A DNA stretch of 64,000 nt. It comes from Chromobacterium paludis. Lineage in GTDB: Bacteria; Pseudomonadota; Gammaproteobacteria; Burkholderiales; Chromobacteriaceae. A model generated the notes under the pieces. That model searched no databases. It saw only the letters and a program-made list of their open reading frames with translations, and was not told the DNA's origin. Location: contig NZ_CP043473.1 in the NCBI RefSeq assembly GCF_008275125.1, positions 2,232,001 to 2,296,000 of the forward strand, given 5' to 3'. The translations under genes were made by a program, and so were the position numbers. This document shows, one piece after another, positions 37,348 through 45,367 of the stretch. Each line of letters begins with the position of its first letter. The stretch's first letter is position 1.

Positions 37348-39947
37348 GCGTCGAGCTGGCCGAACTGGTATCGCGGCTGAATCCCGCCTGCCGCAAGGCG
37401 CTGGAACTGGCGGCGCAACGTTGCCTGCGCGAAAGCCACTACTACGTGGAAATCGAACATGCATTGCTGGCCTTGCTGGAAACGCCCGGCGGCGACCTGC
37501 CACTCCTACTGCCCAAGCTGGGCGTGGACGCCGACAGACTTTCCTGCGAAATCAACCGCAGTCTCTCCCAATTCCGCCGCGGCGAAACGCGCACGCCGGC
37601 CTTCTCCAGCCACACCGTCGCCTGGCTGAAAGAAGCTTTTGTGCTGGCCACCCTGCGCCGCCAGCCGCAAATACGTTCCGGCCTGCTGCTGCTGACGCTG
37701 CTGCAACGCGAGGAGCTGCGCAATCTGCTGCTGATAGGCGCGCCCAGCCTGCTGCAGGCCTCTCCCCAACAGTTGGAGGAGCAGCTGGATGTCTGGACCG
37801 CCGGCTCGCGCGAAACACCGCCCGCCACGGCTGCAAGCGGCCGGCAGGACGGCGCGCTGGCCCAATACACGCATGATCTGGTGGCCGACGCCAAGGCCGG
37901 CCGCATCGACCCCATCATCGGCAGGGACGCGGAAATCCGCCAATGCATAGACATCCTGCTGCGCCGCCGCCAGAACAATCCCATTCTGGTTGGGGCGCCC
38001 GGCGTCGGCAAAACCGCCGTCGCGGAAGGCCTGGCCTTGCGCATCGCCAGCGGCGAGGTGCCGCCGGCGCTGGCTGACACCGGCCTGCGCACGCTGGACC
38101 TGGGGCTGTTGCAAGCCGGAGCCGGCGTCAAAGGCGAGTTCGAACAACGCCTGCAAGGTGTCATGGACGAGGTGCGCGCCGCTCCGCGTCCCATCATCCT
38201 GTTCATAGACGAGGCCCATACCCTGGTGGGCGCCGGCGCGGCCGAAGGCCAGAGCGACGCCGCCAACCTGCTCAAGCCGGCGCTGGCGCGCGGCGAGCTG
38301 CGCACCTTGGCCGCCACTACCTGGCAAGAGTACAAGAAATACTTCGAGCGCGATCCCGCGCTGGCGCGGCGCTTCCAGGCCGTGCAAGTGGAGGAACCCA
38401 GCGAGGATACCGCCGTCGTCATGCTGCGCGGCGTGGCGGCCCGGCTGGAGCGCCACCACGGCGTGCGCATCCTGGACGCCGCCATTCACGACGCGGTCAA
38501 GCTGTCCCACCGCTATATCTCCGGCCGCCAGTTGCCGGACAAGGCCATCAGCGTGCTGGACACCGCCAGCGCCCGCGTGGCGCTGGCCCAGCACGACCAA
38601 CCGCCGCAGCTGGAAAACCTGCAGCACCGCCAGGCCGCGCTGGACGAGGAACTGGAGCGGCTGCGGCGCGAGCAGGCCACCGGACTGAACCACGCCACCC
38701 GCATCGCCGAGCTGCATCAGCAACGCGCCGCCCAGGCCGGGCAGATACGCGAATTGCAGGCGCGCTGGCAGGAGGAGCTGCATGCGGTGCGCGAAATCCT
38801 GCGCCTGCGGCAGGAGCTGGTCGCTCTGCTGGATGCAGCCGCCGAGGGCGGCGAGCCGCCGCTGCTGACAGTGGAAGCCATGGGACAAGAAGAGGAAATA
38901 GAGGACGAGGCGCTGGAAGATGAGGCGGAGGAGCCTGATCCGGCACATCAGCTGTCCGATCAACTGGCGCGGCTGGAGGCCGGGCTGGAAGCGATCCGCC
39001 AGGATGATCCCCTAGTGCCGGAAAGCGTCGATTCCAAGGCAGTGGCCGCCGTCATCGCCGGCTGGACCGGCATCCCGGTAGGCAAGATGCTGGCCGACGA
39101 AGCCTATGCCATCCGCACGCTGGCCCAGCGCATGAGCCAGCGCGTGATCGGCCAGCAAGCCGCCTTGGCCAAAATCGCCCAGCGCATCCAGGCCTACCGC
39201 GCCGGCCTGACCGACCCCGGCAAACCGGTGGGCGTGTTCCTCTTGCTGGGCCCCACTGGCGTCGGCAAAACCGAAACCGCCTACGCCCTGGCCGACGTGC
39301 TCTACGGCGGAGAACGCAATCTGATCGTGGTGAATCTGTCCGAATACCAGGAAGCCCACACCGTCAGCCAGCTCAAGGGCGCGCCGCCCGGCTACGTCGG
39401 CTACGGCCAGGGCGGCGTGTTGACCGAGGCCGTCCGGCGCAAGCCTTATAGCGTGGTTCTGCTGGACGAAATCGAGAAAGCCCACCCGGACGTGCTGGAG
39501 GCCTTTTACAACGTGTTCGACAAAGGCTCGATGGAGGACGGCACCGGCCTCACGGTGGACTTCAAGAACACCATCATCCTGGCCACCAGCAATGTCGGCG
39601 CAGAAACCGTGCTCGCGGCGCCGGCCGTCCTGGTGGACAGTAGCGCCTTCGTCGAGCAGCTGCGGCCACAGCTGATCGCCGCCTTCCGCCCAGCGCTGCT
39701 GGCGCGCATGACGGTAGTGCCTTACCGCGCGCTGGATGATGCCGCCCTGGCCGGCATCGTCCACAGCAAGCTAGACACGCTGCGCCAGCGCTACCACCGC
39801 GCCACCGGCAAGCATTTCGACTTCGATCCTGGATTAATTCAAGCGGTGCTGAGCCGTTGCCGCGGCGCAGGAGCGCGGGATATTGATAATGTTTTATTGG
39901 CAGAAGTGGTGGGGAAATTGGCGGAGTGGGCGGTTGAGCAAAGTTAA
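37344..39947 (+). CDS. tssH: Type VI secretion AAA+ ATPase TssH (ClpV)
   Basis: The 867-residue protein has the ClpB/ClpV layout. The N-terminal ClpV domain (VELAELVSRLNPACRKALE) carries the HYYVEIEHALLALLE-type repeat. AAA1 has Walker A GAPGVGKT and Walker B ILFIDEAHTLVG. A middle coiled coil follows (about 420-510, shorter and more acidic than in ClpB). AAA2 has GPTGVGKTE and VLLDEIEKAHPDV. It unfolds contracted TssB/TssC sheath for reuse in the cytoplasm. It is the last core structural gene before the AT-rich cargo region. Confidence 0.97.
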   Translation: MSVELAELVSRLNPACRKALELAAQRCLRESHYYVEIEHALLALLETPGGDLPLLLPKLGVDADRLSCEINRSLSQFRRGETRTPAFSSHTVAWLKEAFVLATLRRQPQIRSGLLLLTLLQREELRNLLLIGAPSLLQASPQQLEEQLDVWTAGSRETPPATAASGRQDGALAQYTHDLVADAKAGRIDPIIGRDAEIRQCIDILLRRRQNNPILVGAPGVGKTAVAEGLALRIASGEVPPALADTGLRTLDLGLLQAGAGVKGEFEQRLQGVMDEVRAAPRPIILFIDEAHTLVGAGAAEGQSDAANLLKPALARGELRTLAATTWQEYKKYFERDPALARRFQAVQVEEPSEDTAVVMLRGVAARLERHHGVRILDAAIHDAVKLSHRYISGRQLPDKAISVLDTASARVALAQHDQPPQLENLQHRQAALDEELERLRREQATGLNHATRIAELHQQRAAQAGQIRELQARWQEELHAVREILRLRQELVALLDAAAEGGEPPLLTVEAMGQEEEIEDEALEDEAEEPDPAHQLSDQLARLEAGLEAIRQDDPLVPESVDSKAVAAVIAGWTGIPVGKMLADEAYAIRTLAQRMSQRVIGQQAALAKIAQRIQAYRAGLTDPGKPVGVFLLLGPTGVGKTETAYALADVLYGGERNLIVVNLSEYQEAHTVSQLKGAPPGYVGYGQGGVLTEAVRRKPYSVVLLDEIEKAHPDVLEAFYNVFDKGSMEDGTGLTVDFKNTIILATSNVGAETVLAAPAVLVDSSAFVEQLRPQLIAAFRPALLARMTVVPYRALDDAALAGIVHSKLDTLRQRYHRATGKHFDFDPGLIQAVLSRCRGAGARDIDNVLLAEVVGKLAEWAVEQS

Positions 39948-40023
39948 CTTACATCAGAGCTGGCTTTACTCAAAAAAGCGCAGCACTCAACAACACTAAC
40001 AAACGTACATCCAGGAGAAAAGC

Positions 40024-40572
40024 ATGGCCATGACATTAATAATTTCATTCTCGCAAGGAAATCCACACGACAAAAACAAAGTAAAGATTGACAATGGAAT
40101 ATGCTTTGGGCTGTGCATATGGTTAATCGAAACAGCCAAGTCCCTAGACAATCCAGAGTTTTTGCAATACGTTAGCAAATTCGCCTTAAAACCTGGAAAA
40201 ATCATGGAAACTGGATTAACTTATCAAAAGCAATCAAATCAAGGTAGAAACGATGCAATCACTGGATTAATTTTCAATATAGACATAGCATCTGGATCTG
40301 AAAACATAGGAGAAACAATGACATCGGCCTACGACTTATTGGACACAGCCGCGATTACAAACTCCATATATATTTTATCATTTTTTGGAAAAAAATGGGG
40401 GCACGCCACAGTTTTATTTAAAAAAGGCGGACAGTGCTACTGGTTCGACCCGAACTTTGGCTTATACTCCATAGATCCAATTGACACGATTGGCGAGTTA
40501 ATGGGCTTTTTAAAAAAAATGTACCCAGACATATCAAAAGCCAAATTAAATTACTTAGCAATAACCCAATAA
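40024..40572 (+). CDS. Putative YopT-like (C58) cysteine protease, candidate type VI effector
   Basis: The protein has 182 residues. It contains GICFGLCIWL (Cys27, residues 25-34), WGHATVLF (His127) and YWFDPNFGLYSID (Asp142), with the spacing and surroundings of the Cys/His/Asp triad of C58 peptidases of the YopT/AvrPphB type. Those act on host GTPases or kinases after secretion. There is no signal peptide. The gene is visibly AT-rich against its GC-rich neighbours, which suggests recent acquisition. It sits between tssH and vgrG, a usual effector position, with AGGAGA before the ATG. No obvious immunity gene follows, which fits a eukaryotic target. Family call is by motif only. Confidence 0.65.
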   Translation: MAMTLIISFSQGNPHDKNKVKIDNGICFGLCIWLIETAKSLDNPEFLQYVSKFALKPGKIMETGLTYQKQSNQGRNDAITGLIFNIDIASGSENIGETMTSAYDLLDTAAITNSIYILSFFGKKWGHATVLFKKGGQCYWFDPNFGLYSIDPIDTIGELMGFLKKMYPDISKAKLNYLAITQ

Positions 40573-40691
40573 TAAAAATAATAACAAATTAGAAAACCAC
40601 ATTCAGATCAAAAAACTCATACACAAAATAGATCCGAAAACATTTCCAATATTTAGATCCTAAATCTCTATAAAATTATGCGATTAACACC
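40573..40691 (+). promoter_or_regulatory. AT-rich spacer with possible vgrG promoter
   Basis: This spacer is very AT-rich. It holds a small dyad ATTTAG-ATC-CTAAAT (40651-40665) and TATAAAAT at 40669-40676, only 16 bases before the vgrG ATG. These could form an operator and a -10 box, but no -35 is clear. Confidence 0.3.
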
Positions 40692-42698
40692 ATGCCCCGT
40701 CCCTCAGACCAAACCACCCCGCTCTCGCTCAGCGCCCCGGCGCTGAAAGCGCTTTACCCGGAAACCCTATCCGGCGAAGAGACGATGAACGCGCTAGGCA
40801 GTTTCCTGCTCGTCGGCTTCAGCGACAGCGCGCTGGCGCTGGACAAGGCAGTGGCTTCCCACCTGACGCTGAGCCTGCGCCGCGACGATAAAACCCGGCC
40901 GCTGGACGGCCTGTGCGCGGCGATACGCCAGTTGCCGGGCGACGCCACCGCCGACCGCTACCACGTCACGCTGCGGCCCTGGTTATGGTGGCTGAGCCTG
41001 GCCGGCGACAACCGCATCTTCCAAAACCAAAGCGTGCCGGAGATCGTCAAGGCCGTGTTCGACGGCCACGGCTTCAGCGATTACCAGCTGAAACTTGACG
41101 CCACGTATCCCAAGCGCGAGTACTGCGTGCAGTTCGGCGAGAGCGATCTCAACTTCGTGATGCGCTTGCTGGAAGATGCCGGCATCTTCTGGTTCTTCAC
41201 CCACACCGACGGCAAACACACCCTGGTGCTGGCGGATGGCAACAGCCATTTCCCGGACTGCCCCAACAGCGCCAAGATTTCCTATCTGGGGCAAGACCTG
41301 GGCGGGCGGGAGCTGGAAGGCGTGCGCAGCGCCGGCATCAGCCGCCAGGCCGTGGCCGGCGGCTATCGCGCCGGCGATTACGAATTCACCACCGCCAGCA
41401 CCTCTCTCTATACCCAGGCCTTGGCCAAGTCCGATCTGCCCAACCAATACCAATATCCTGGCGGCTACGCCAAAAAGGCCGATGGCGACTCGCTGGCCAA
41501 ACAGCGCAGCGACGGCCTGCGCGCCGAGGAAGTGGCGCTGGTGGGCGAAAGCGACTGCCGCTGGCTGGTTCCCGGCCATTGCTTCACTTTGAGCGGTCAT
41601 CCCGATGCCGCCTGCAATATCGCCTGGGTGGTCACCCGGGTCAGCCACGACGCCAGCCAGCAGCATTACCGCAATCGATTCTCCGCCATCCCCAAAGCCA
41701 CGCCCTACCGGCCGCCGCGGCTCACCCCCAAGCCGGTGATGCACCCGCAGGTGGCCAAGGTGGTGGGCAAGGCCGGCGAGGAAATTTGGACCGACAAATA
41801 CGGCCGCGTCAAAGTGCAGTTCCCCTGGGACCGCGACGGCAAAAGCGACGAGTCCAGCTCCTGCTGGCTGAGGGTGACGCAGCCGTGGAGCGGCAAGGGC
41901 TTCGGCATGCAGTTCATCCCGCGCATCGGCCAGGAAGTCATCGTCAGCTTCATCGACGGCGACCCGGACCGGCCGCTGGTCACCGGCTGCGTCTACAACG
42001 GCGACAACGCCCTGCCGTATGAACTGCCGGCCAAACAGGCGCAGTCCGGCATCAAAACCAACTCGACCAAGGGCGGCGGCGGCTTCAACGAACTGCGTTT
42101 CGACGACAGCAAAGACAAGGAAGAAGTGTTCTTCCAGGCGCAGAAGGACTACACGGTGAAAGTGCTCAACGACGCGGCCGCCGACGTGGGCCACGACGAA
42201 ACCCTGGTGGTGAAGAACGATCGCAAGCGCAGCGTCAGCGAGGGCAACGACAGCGTCAGCATAGAAAAAGGCAACCGCACGGTGGAAGTGAAAACCGGCG
42301 ACGAAACGCTCAACGTCAAGGGCAAGCGCACGGTCAAGGTGGAAGGCGACCAGAGCCACAGCACCGGCGGCAAGCACGAACACAAGGTCAGCGGAGACTA
42401 CACGCTGACCGTGGACGGCAACCTCACCATCAAGGTCAGCGGCACCCTCACGCTGCAAAGCGGCGGCGCCTTCACCGCCAAGAGCGACGCCGCCCTCACC
42501 GCCCAGGCCGGCACCAGCCTCACCAATAAGGCCGGCACCGCGCTGACCAACCAAGCGGGGACCGAGCTGACCAACAAGGCCGGCACCACCCTGACCAACG
42601 ACGCCGGCGTGTCGCTGACCAATAAGGCCAGCGCCAGCCAGACCGTGGACGGCGGCGGCATGCTGACCCTGAAGGGCGGCATGATCCAGCAGAACTGA
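40692..42698 (+). CDS. vgrG: Type VI secretion spike protein VgrG (TssI)
   Basis: The 668-residue protein has the gp27-like N-terminal part (LVGFSDSALALDKAVASHLT; RIFQNQSVPEIVKAVFDGHG; YCVQFGESDLNFVMRLLEDAGIFWFF). A gp5-like OB-fold follows (EEIWTDKYGRVKVQFPWDRD; RVTQPWSGKGFGMQFIPRIG). A C-terminal beta-helix ends in repeated LTN-x-AGT units (about residues 600-645) and a short GGMIQQN tail. There is no fused effector domain, so cargo should bind as separate proteins or via the PAAR-like protein. VgrG trimers cap the Hcp tube. Confidence 0.96.
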   Translation: MPRPSDQTTPLSLSAPALKALYPETLSGEETMNALGSFLLVGFSDSALALDKAVASHLTLSLRRDDKTRPLDGLCAAIRQLPGDATADRYHVTLRPWLWWLSLAGDNRIFQNQSVPEIVKAVFDGHGFSDYQLKLDATYPKREYCVQFGESDLNFVMRLLEDAGIFWFFTHTDGKHTLVLADGNSHFPDCPNSAKISYLGQDLGGRELEGVRSAGISRQAVAGGYRAGDYEFTTASTSLYTQALAKSDLPNQYQYPGGYAKKADGDSLAKQRSDGLRAEEVALVGESDCRWLVPGHCFTLSGHPDAACNIAWVVTRVSHDASQQHYRNRFSAIPKATPYRPPRLTPKPVMHPQVAKVVGKAGEEIWTDKYGRVKVQFPWDRDGKSDESSSCWLRVTQPWSGKGFGMQFIPRIGQEVIVSFIDGDPDRPLVTGCVYNGDNALPYELPAKQAQSGIKTNSTKGGGGFNELRFDDSKDKEEVFFQAQKDYTVKVLNDAAADVGHDETLVVKNDRKRSVSEGNDSVSIEKGNRTVEVKTGDETLNVKGKRTVKVEGDQSHSTGGKHEHKVSGDYTLTVDGNLTIKVSGTLTLQSGGAFTAKSDAALTAQAGTSLTNKAGTALTNQAGTELTNKAGTTLTNDAGVSLTNKASASQTVDGGGMLTLKGGMIQQN

Positions 42699-42702
42699 CG
42701 CC

Positions 42703-43236
42703 ATGGCAGACCCCATAGACATCCAGCAGGATCAGCGGCGCTTCGTCGGCCAGCTGGCCGACGGCAAGCTGCAAGGCCCGGCACGCATCGAGCAAGCCGG
42801 CGCGCCGCTGGCCCAGTTCCAGTATCAGGACGGGCTGCTGCATGGCCCGGCAACCTTGCTGCACCCGGGCGGCCAACCGGCGGCCCAGCTGCAATACCGC
42901 AACGGCCTACTGCATGGGCCGGCACAGTACTGGACCACGGAAGGCGCCTTGCAATGCCGCGCCCATTACCGCGACGGCGCGCTGCATGGAGAAAGCCAGT
43001 CGCTCTATCCGAACGGCAAGACGGCGGAACTGGCGCAATACCAGCAAGGGCTGAAGCATGGACTCCAGCAGCGCTTCCACGCCAACGGCGCGCTGGCGGA
43101 GCGGCAGGCGTTCGCCAAGGGCAAGCCGCTCGGCCCCGCCGAGCGCTTCGCCGACGACGGTCGGCCGCTGGACGCCAAGGGCAAAGCCATGCCGCGCTGG
43201 AAATGGTGGTGGATCAAGTTGCAGGGCACAGAATAA
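42703..43236 (+). CDS. MORN-repeat protein (YwqK-like), type VI accessory
   Basis: The 177-residue protein is built of about five repeats of the pattern LQYRNGLLHGPA-x-Y...G (for example FQYQDGLLHGPATL, LQYRNGLLHGPAQY, AHYRDGALHGESQS). This is the MORN/YwqK antitoxin-like fold. It starts four bases after vgrG and has no signal peptide. Proteins of this type next to vgrG or PAAR genes have been proposed as adaptors or immunity proteins; which applies here is unknown. Confidence 0.75.
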   Translation: MADPIDIQQDQRRFVGQLADGKLQGPARIEQAGAPLAQFQYQDGLLHGPATLLHPGGQPAAQLQYRNGLLHGPAQYWTTEGALQCRAHYRDGALHGESQSLYPNGKTAELAQYQQGLKHGLQQRFHANGALAERQAFAKGKPLGPAERFADDGRPLDAKGKAMPRWKWWWIKLQGTE

Positions 43237-43263
43237 GCGCGATACTTCCCATAGGAGAAAACG

Positions 43264-43746
43264 ATGGCGGGAGACTTGCTGATCACCAATATCGACGAAG
43301 ACGATTTGTCCGAGTTGCTGAATGCCGGAGGCGAACTGGTGTCCACCATATTCCATTCAGACAAACACGGGCAAACGCACTGGGACAGCTGGCTGGGAAG
43401 GCTGACGCAAGGCATCAACGGCTCAACCATCAATAACCGCGTTGGCCTGCCGCCGCATTTCTACATCAATTTCAAACAATCCACCTACCAAGGCACAGGC
43501 AAACCGTTGTTCAGCCGCATCATCTGGGCCAGCCTGCGCCCGCTCACCATTGTCAGCAGCAATCCCGCGCTCGCGGGCTGGGGCGCCGCCAAAAGCGCCT
43601 ATGAAGCCGAGCAGGCGTTTCGCCAAGCCCTGCAACACTCCGCCATTACCCTGGAAATCTACGGCTACAACGGCACAGACCTGGTCAACCGCGGAACCGG
43701 CGGGGTTCACGCAGAGCTGGCTTATATGAAGCTGGCGCCGGAGTAG
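43264..43746 (+). CDS. Type VI cluster protein of unknown function, candidate effector
   Basis: I do not recognise a family for this 160-residue protein. It has no signal peptide or membrane segment. The N terminus is acidic (NIDEDDLSELL). The middle is aromatic and Asn-rich (PPHFYINFKQSTYQ). An alanine-rich helix follows (AAKSAYEAEQAFRQALQHS). The last residues are GTGGVHAELAYMKLAPE; HAE at 149-151 resembles the zinc/proton-shuttle motif of deaminase-fold toxins, but no following PCxxC exists. It sits between the MORN gene and the PAAR-like gene, with GGAG before the ATG, so a role as secreted cargo or immunity protein is reasonable inference. Confidence 0.6.
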   Translation: MAGDLLITNIDEDDLSELLNAGGELVSTIFHSDKHGQTHWDSWLGRLTQGINGSTINNRVGLPPHFYINFKQSTYQGTGKPLFSRIIWASLRPLTIVSSNPALAGWGAAKSAYEAEQAFRQALQHSAITLEIYGYNGTDLVNRGTGGVHAELAYMKLAPE

Positions 43747-43755
43747 TCCTCCGCG

Positions 43756-44151
43756 TCACGGAATCAGCACCGTGAACTGCCCCGGCGTGGATATCTTGAT
43801 CGCGCCGCCCCAGTTGCACATCAGCGTGCTATTGGCGTCCAGCGCCGGCATGCCGCCTATCAGCACCGTGGGCGCGCCGCCGGGTATCCATGGCGCGGTA
43901 GTCATGGGGATGCAGGGCATGGGCGTCAAGACGCCCAGCGCCGCGGCGGTGGCTGCCGCCACCGTGGGGTTGGCCAAGCTGCTGCACATGCCGAACGGCA
44001 GGATATTGAGCATGGGCGCATTGTCCATGATGTTGGCGGCCGGCACGCCGCCGGCCATGACCCGGTTGGCCGGCAGCACGACCAGGCTGGACGGCGCCAT
44101 GCCGAAACTGCACTGCAGCATCGCCCCCATGCACACTTGCGGACTTCCCAT
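43756..44151 (-). CDS. PAAR-like protein, DUF4280 family
   Basis: The 131-residue protein matches the DUF4280 pattern: an N-terminal VCMGAMLQCSFGMAPSSL, VLPANRVMAGGVPAANIMDN, the LPFGMCSSLANPTVAAAT and GVLTPMPCIP Cys segments, and WIPGGAPTVLIGGMPALD. DUF4280 proteins are PAAR-like spike tips that sharpen VgrG and can bind effectors. The four Cys residues may bind metal. It is transcribed toward the vgrG operon, only nine bases from the neighbouring stop. Confidence 0.85.
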   Translation of the reverse strand: MGSPQVCMGAMLQCSFGMAPSSLVVLPANRVMAGGVPAANIMDNAPMLNILPFGMCSSLANPTVAAATAAALGVLTPMPCIPMTTAPWIPGGAPTVLIGGMPALDANSTLMCNWGGAIKISTPGQFTVLIP

Positions 44152-44238
44152 CTCTGTCCTCCTAGGCCGGAATGAAGCATAAATGCATACTAGTGGAATA
44201 TCCGTCCCTCCCCAGCTCTATCGCATGCGAGGCCCGTC

Positions 44239-45357
44239 ATGGATTTCGATCGCCTCATAAACCGGCGCGGCACCGCCAGTGAAAAATGGGACAAATACGC
44301 CGGCCGCGACATCCTGCCCATGTGGGTGGCGGACATGGACTTCGCCTCCGCGCCGCCCATCCTCGCCGCGCTGCAGCGCCGGGTGGCGCACGGCGTGTTC
44401 GGCTATACCCACGCGCCCCAGTCGCTGATAGAGGCGGCGCAAGCACATTTGCAAACCCGGTACGGCTGGTCTGTGGAGGCGGACTGGCTGGTTTGGCTGC
44501 CCGGCCTGGTGCCGGCGCTGAACCTGGCTTGCCGCGCCGTGGGCCAGCCCGGCGACGCGGTGCTGACCGCCACGCCCATCTACCCGCCGTTTCTAAAAGC
44601 GCCGGGGCTAACCGGCCGGAGGCTCGCCACGGCGCCGCTGGTCCTGCGCCAAGGGCGCTGGCAATGGGACTGGGCCGCGCTGGAAAACGCCGCGTCGAAT
44701 ACGAAGCTGATGCTGCTGAGCCACCCACACAATCCCACCGGCCGTTGTTGGGAAGACGATGAATTGACGGCGCTGATAGAGTTTGCCCGACGGCGCGGCC
44801 TGATCGTCTGTTCCGATGAGATCCATTGCGATCTGATTCTGGAGTCACGTCGCCATCGGCCGCTCGCGGCCCTGGACGCCGGCTTTGCCGAGCGCACCAT
44901 CACGCTGATGTCGCCATCCAAAACCTGGAATCTGGCGGGCCTGGGCTGCGCCTTCGCCGTGATTCCGGATGCCGCGCTGCGCCGCCGCTTTCGCAGCGAG
45001 ATGACGCAAGTGGTGCCGCCAGTCAATGCGCTGGGCTACGCCGCGGCGGAGTCAGCTTACCGCAAAGGAGAGCCGTGGCGACAAGCGCTGCTGGACGTCT
45101 TGCGCCGCAACCGCGATGCCATCGGCCAGGCCCTGCAAGGCAGCCGCCTGCCATGGACGCCGCCGGAGGCCACCTATCTCGCCTGGCTGGACGCCCGCGC
45201 CATTGATCCGCGCAATCCGCTGCCCGCCTTCGAGCAGGCGGGCATCGGTCTGGCGGACGGGCGTGACTTTGACGCGCCGGGCTGGCTGCGGCTGAACTTT
45301 GGCTGCCCCCCTGCCGTATTGCAAGAGGCGCTGAAGCGGATGCGCCCCTTGCTCTGA
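44239..45357 (+). CDS. MalY/PatB-family pyridoxal-phosphate C-S lyase / aminotransferase
   Basis: The 372-residue fold-type I PLP enzyme begins MDFDRLINRRGTASEKWDKY and has LPMWVADMDFASAPPI, both typical of MalY/PatB. The PLP lysine is Lys228 in SPSKTWNLAG; other landmarks are NPTGRCW and VCSDEIHCDL. The family splits cystathionine, cysteine S-conjugates or related thioethers in the cytoplasm; annotation as transaminase is also common. It is probably monocistronic and not functionally tied to the type VI genes. Its end lies ten bases from the convergent membrane-protein gene. Confidence 0.9.
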   Translation: MDFDRLINRRGTASEKWDKYAGRDILPMWVADMDFASAPPILAALQRRVAHGVFGYTHAPQSLIEAAQAHLQTRYGWSVEADWLVWLPGLVPALNLACRAVGQPGDAVLTATPIYPPFLKAPGLTGRRLATAPLVLRQGRWQWDWAALENAASNTKLMLLSHPHNPTGRCWEDDELTALIEFARRRGLIVCSDEIHCDLILESRRHRPLAALDAGFAERTITLMSPSKTWNLAGLGCAFAVIPDAALRRRFRSEMTQVVPPVNALGYAAAESAYRKGEPWRQALLDVLRRNRDAIGQALQGSRLPWTPPEATYLAWLDARAIDPRNPLPAFEQAGIGLADGRDFDAPGWLRLNFGCPPAVLQEALKRMRPLL

Positions 45358-45367
45358 AGCATCGGGC

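Noticed and set aside
43264..43800. Deaminase toxin call for the HAE-ending protein
   Set aside because: No PCxxC motif follows in frame or after a simple frameshift, so the deaminase assignment is not supported.
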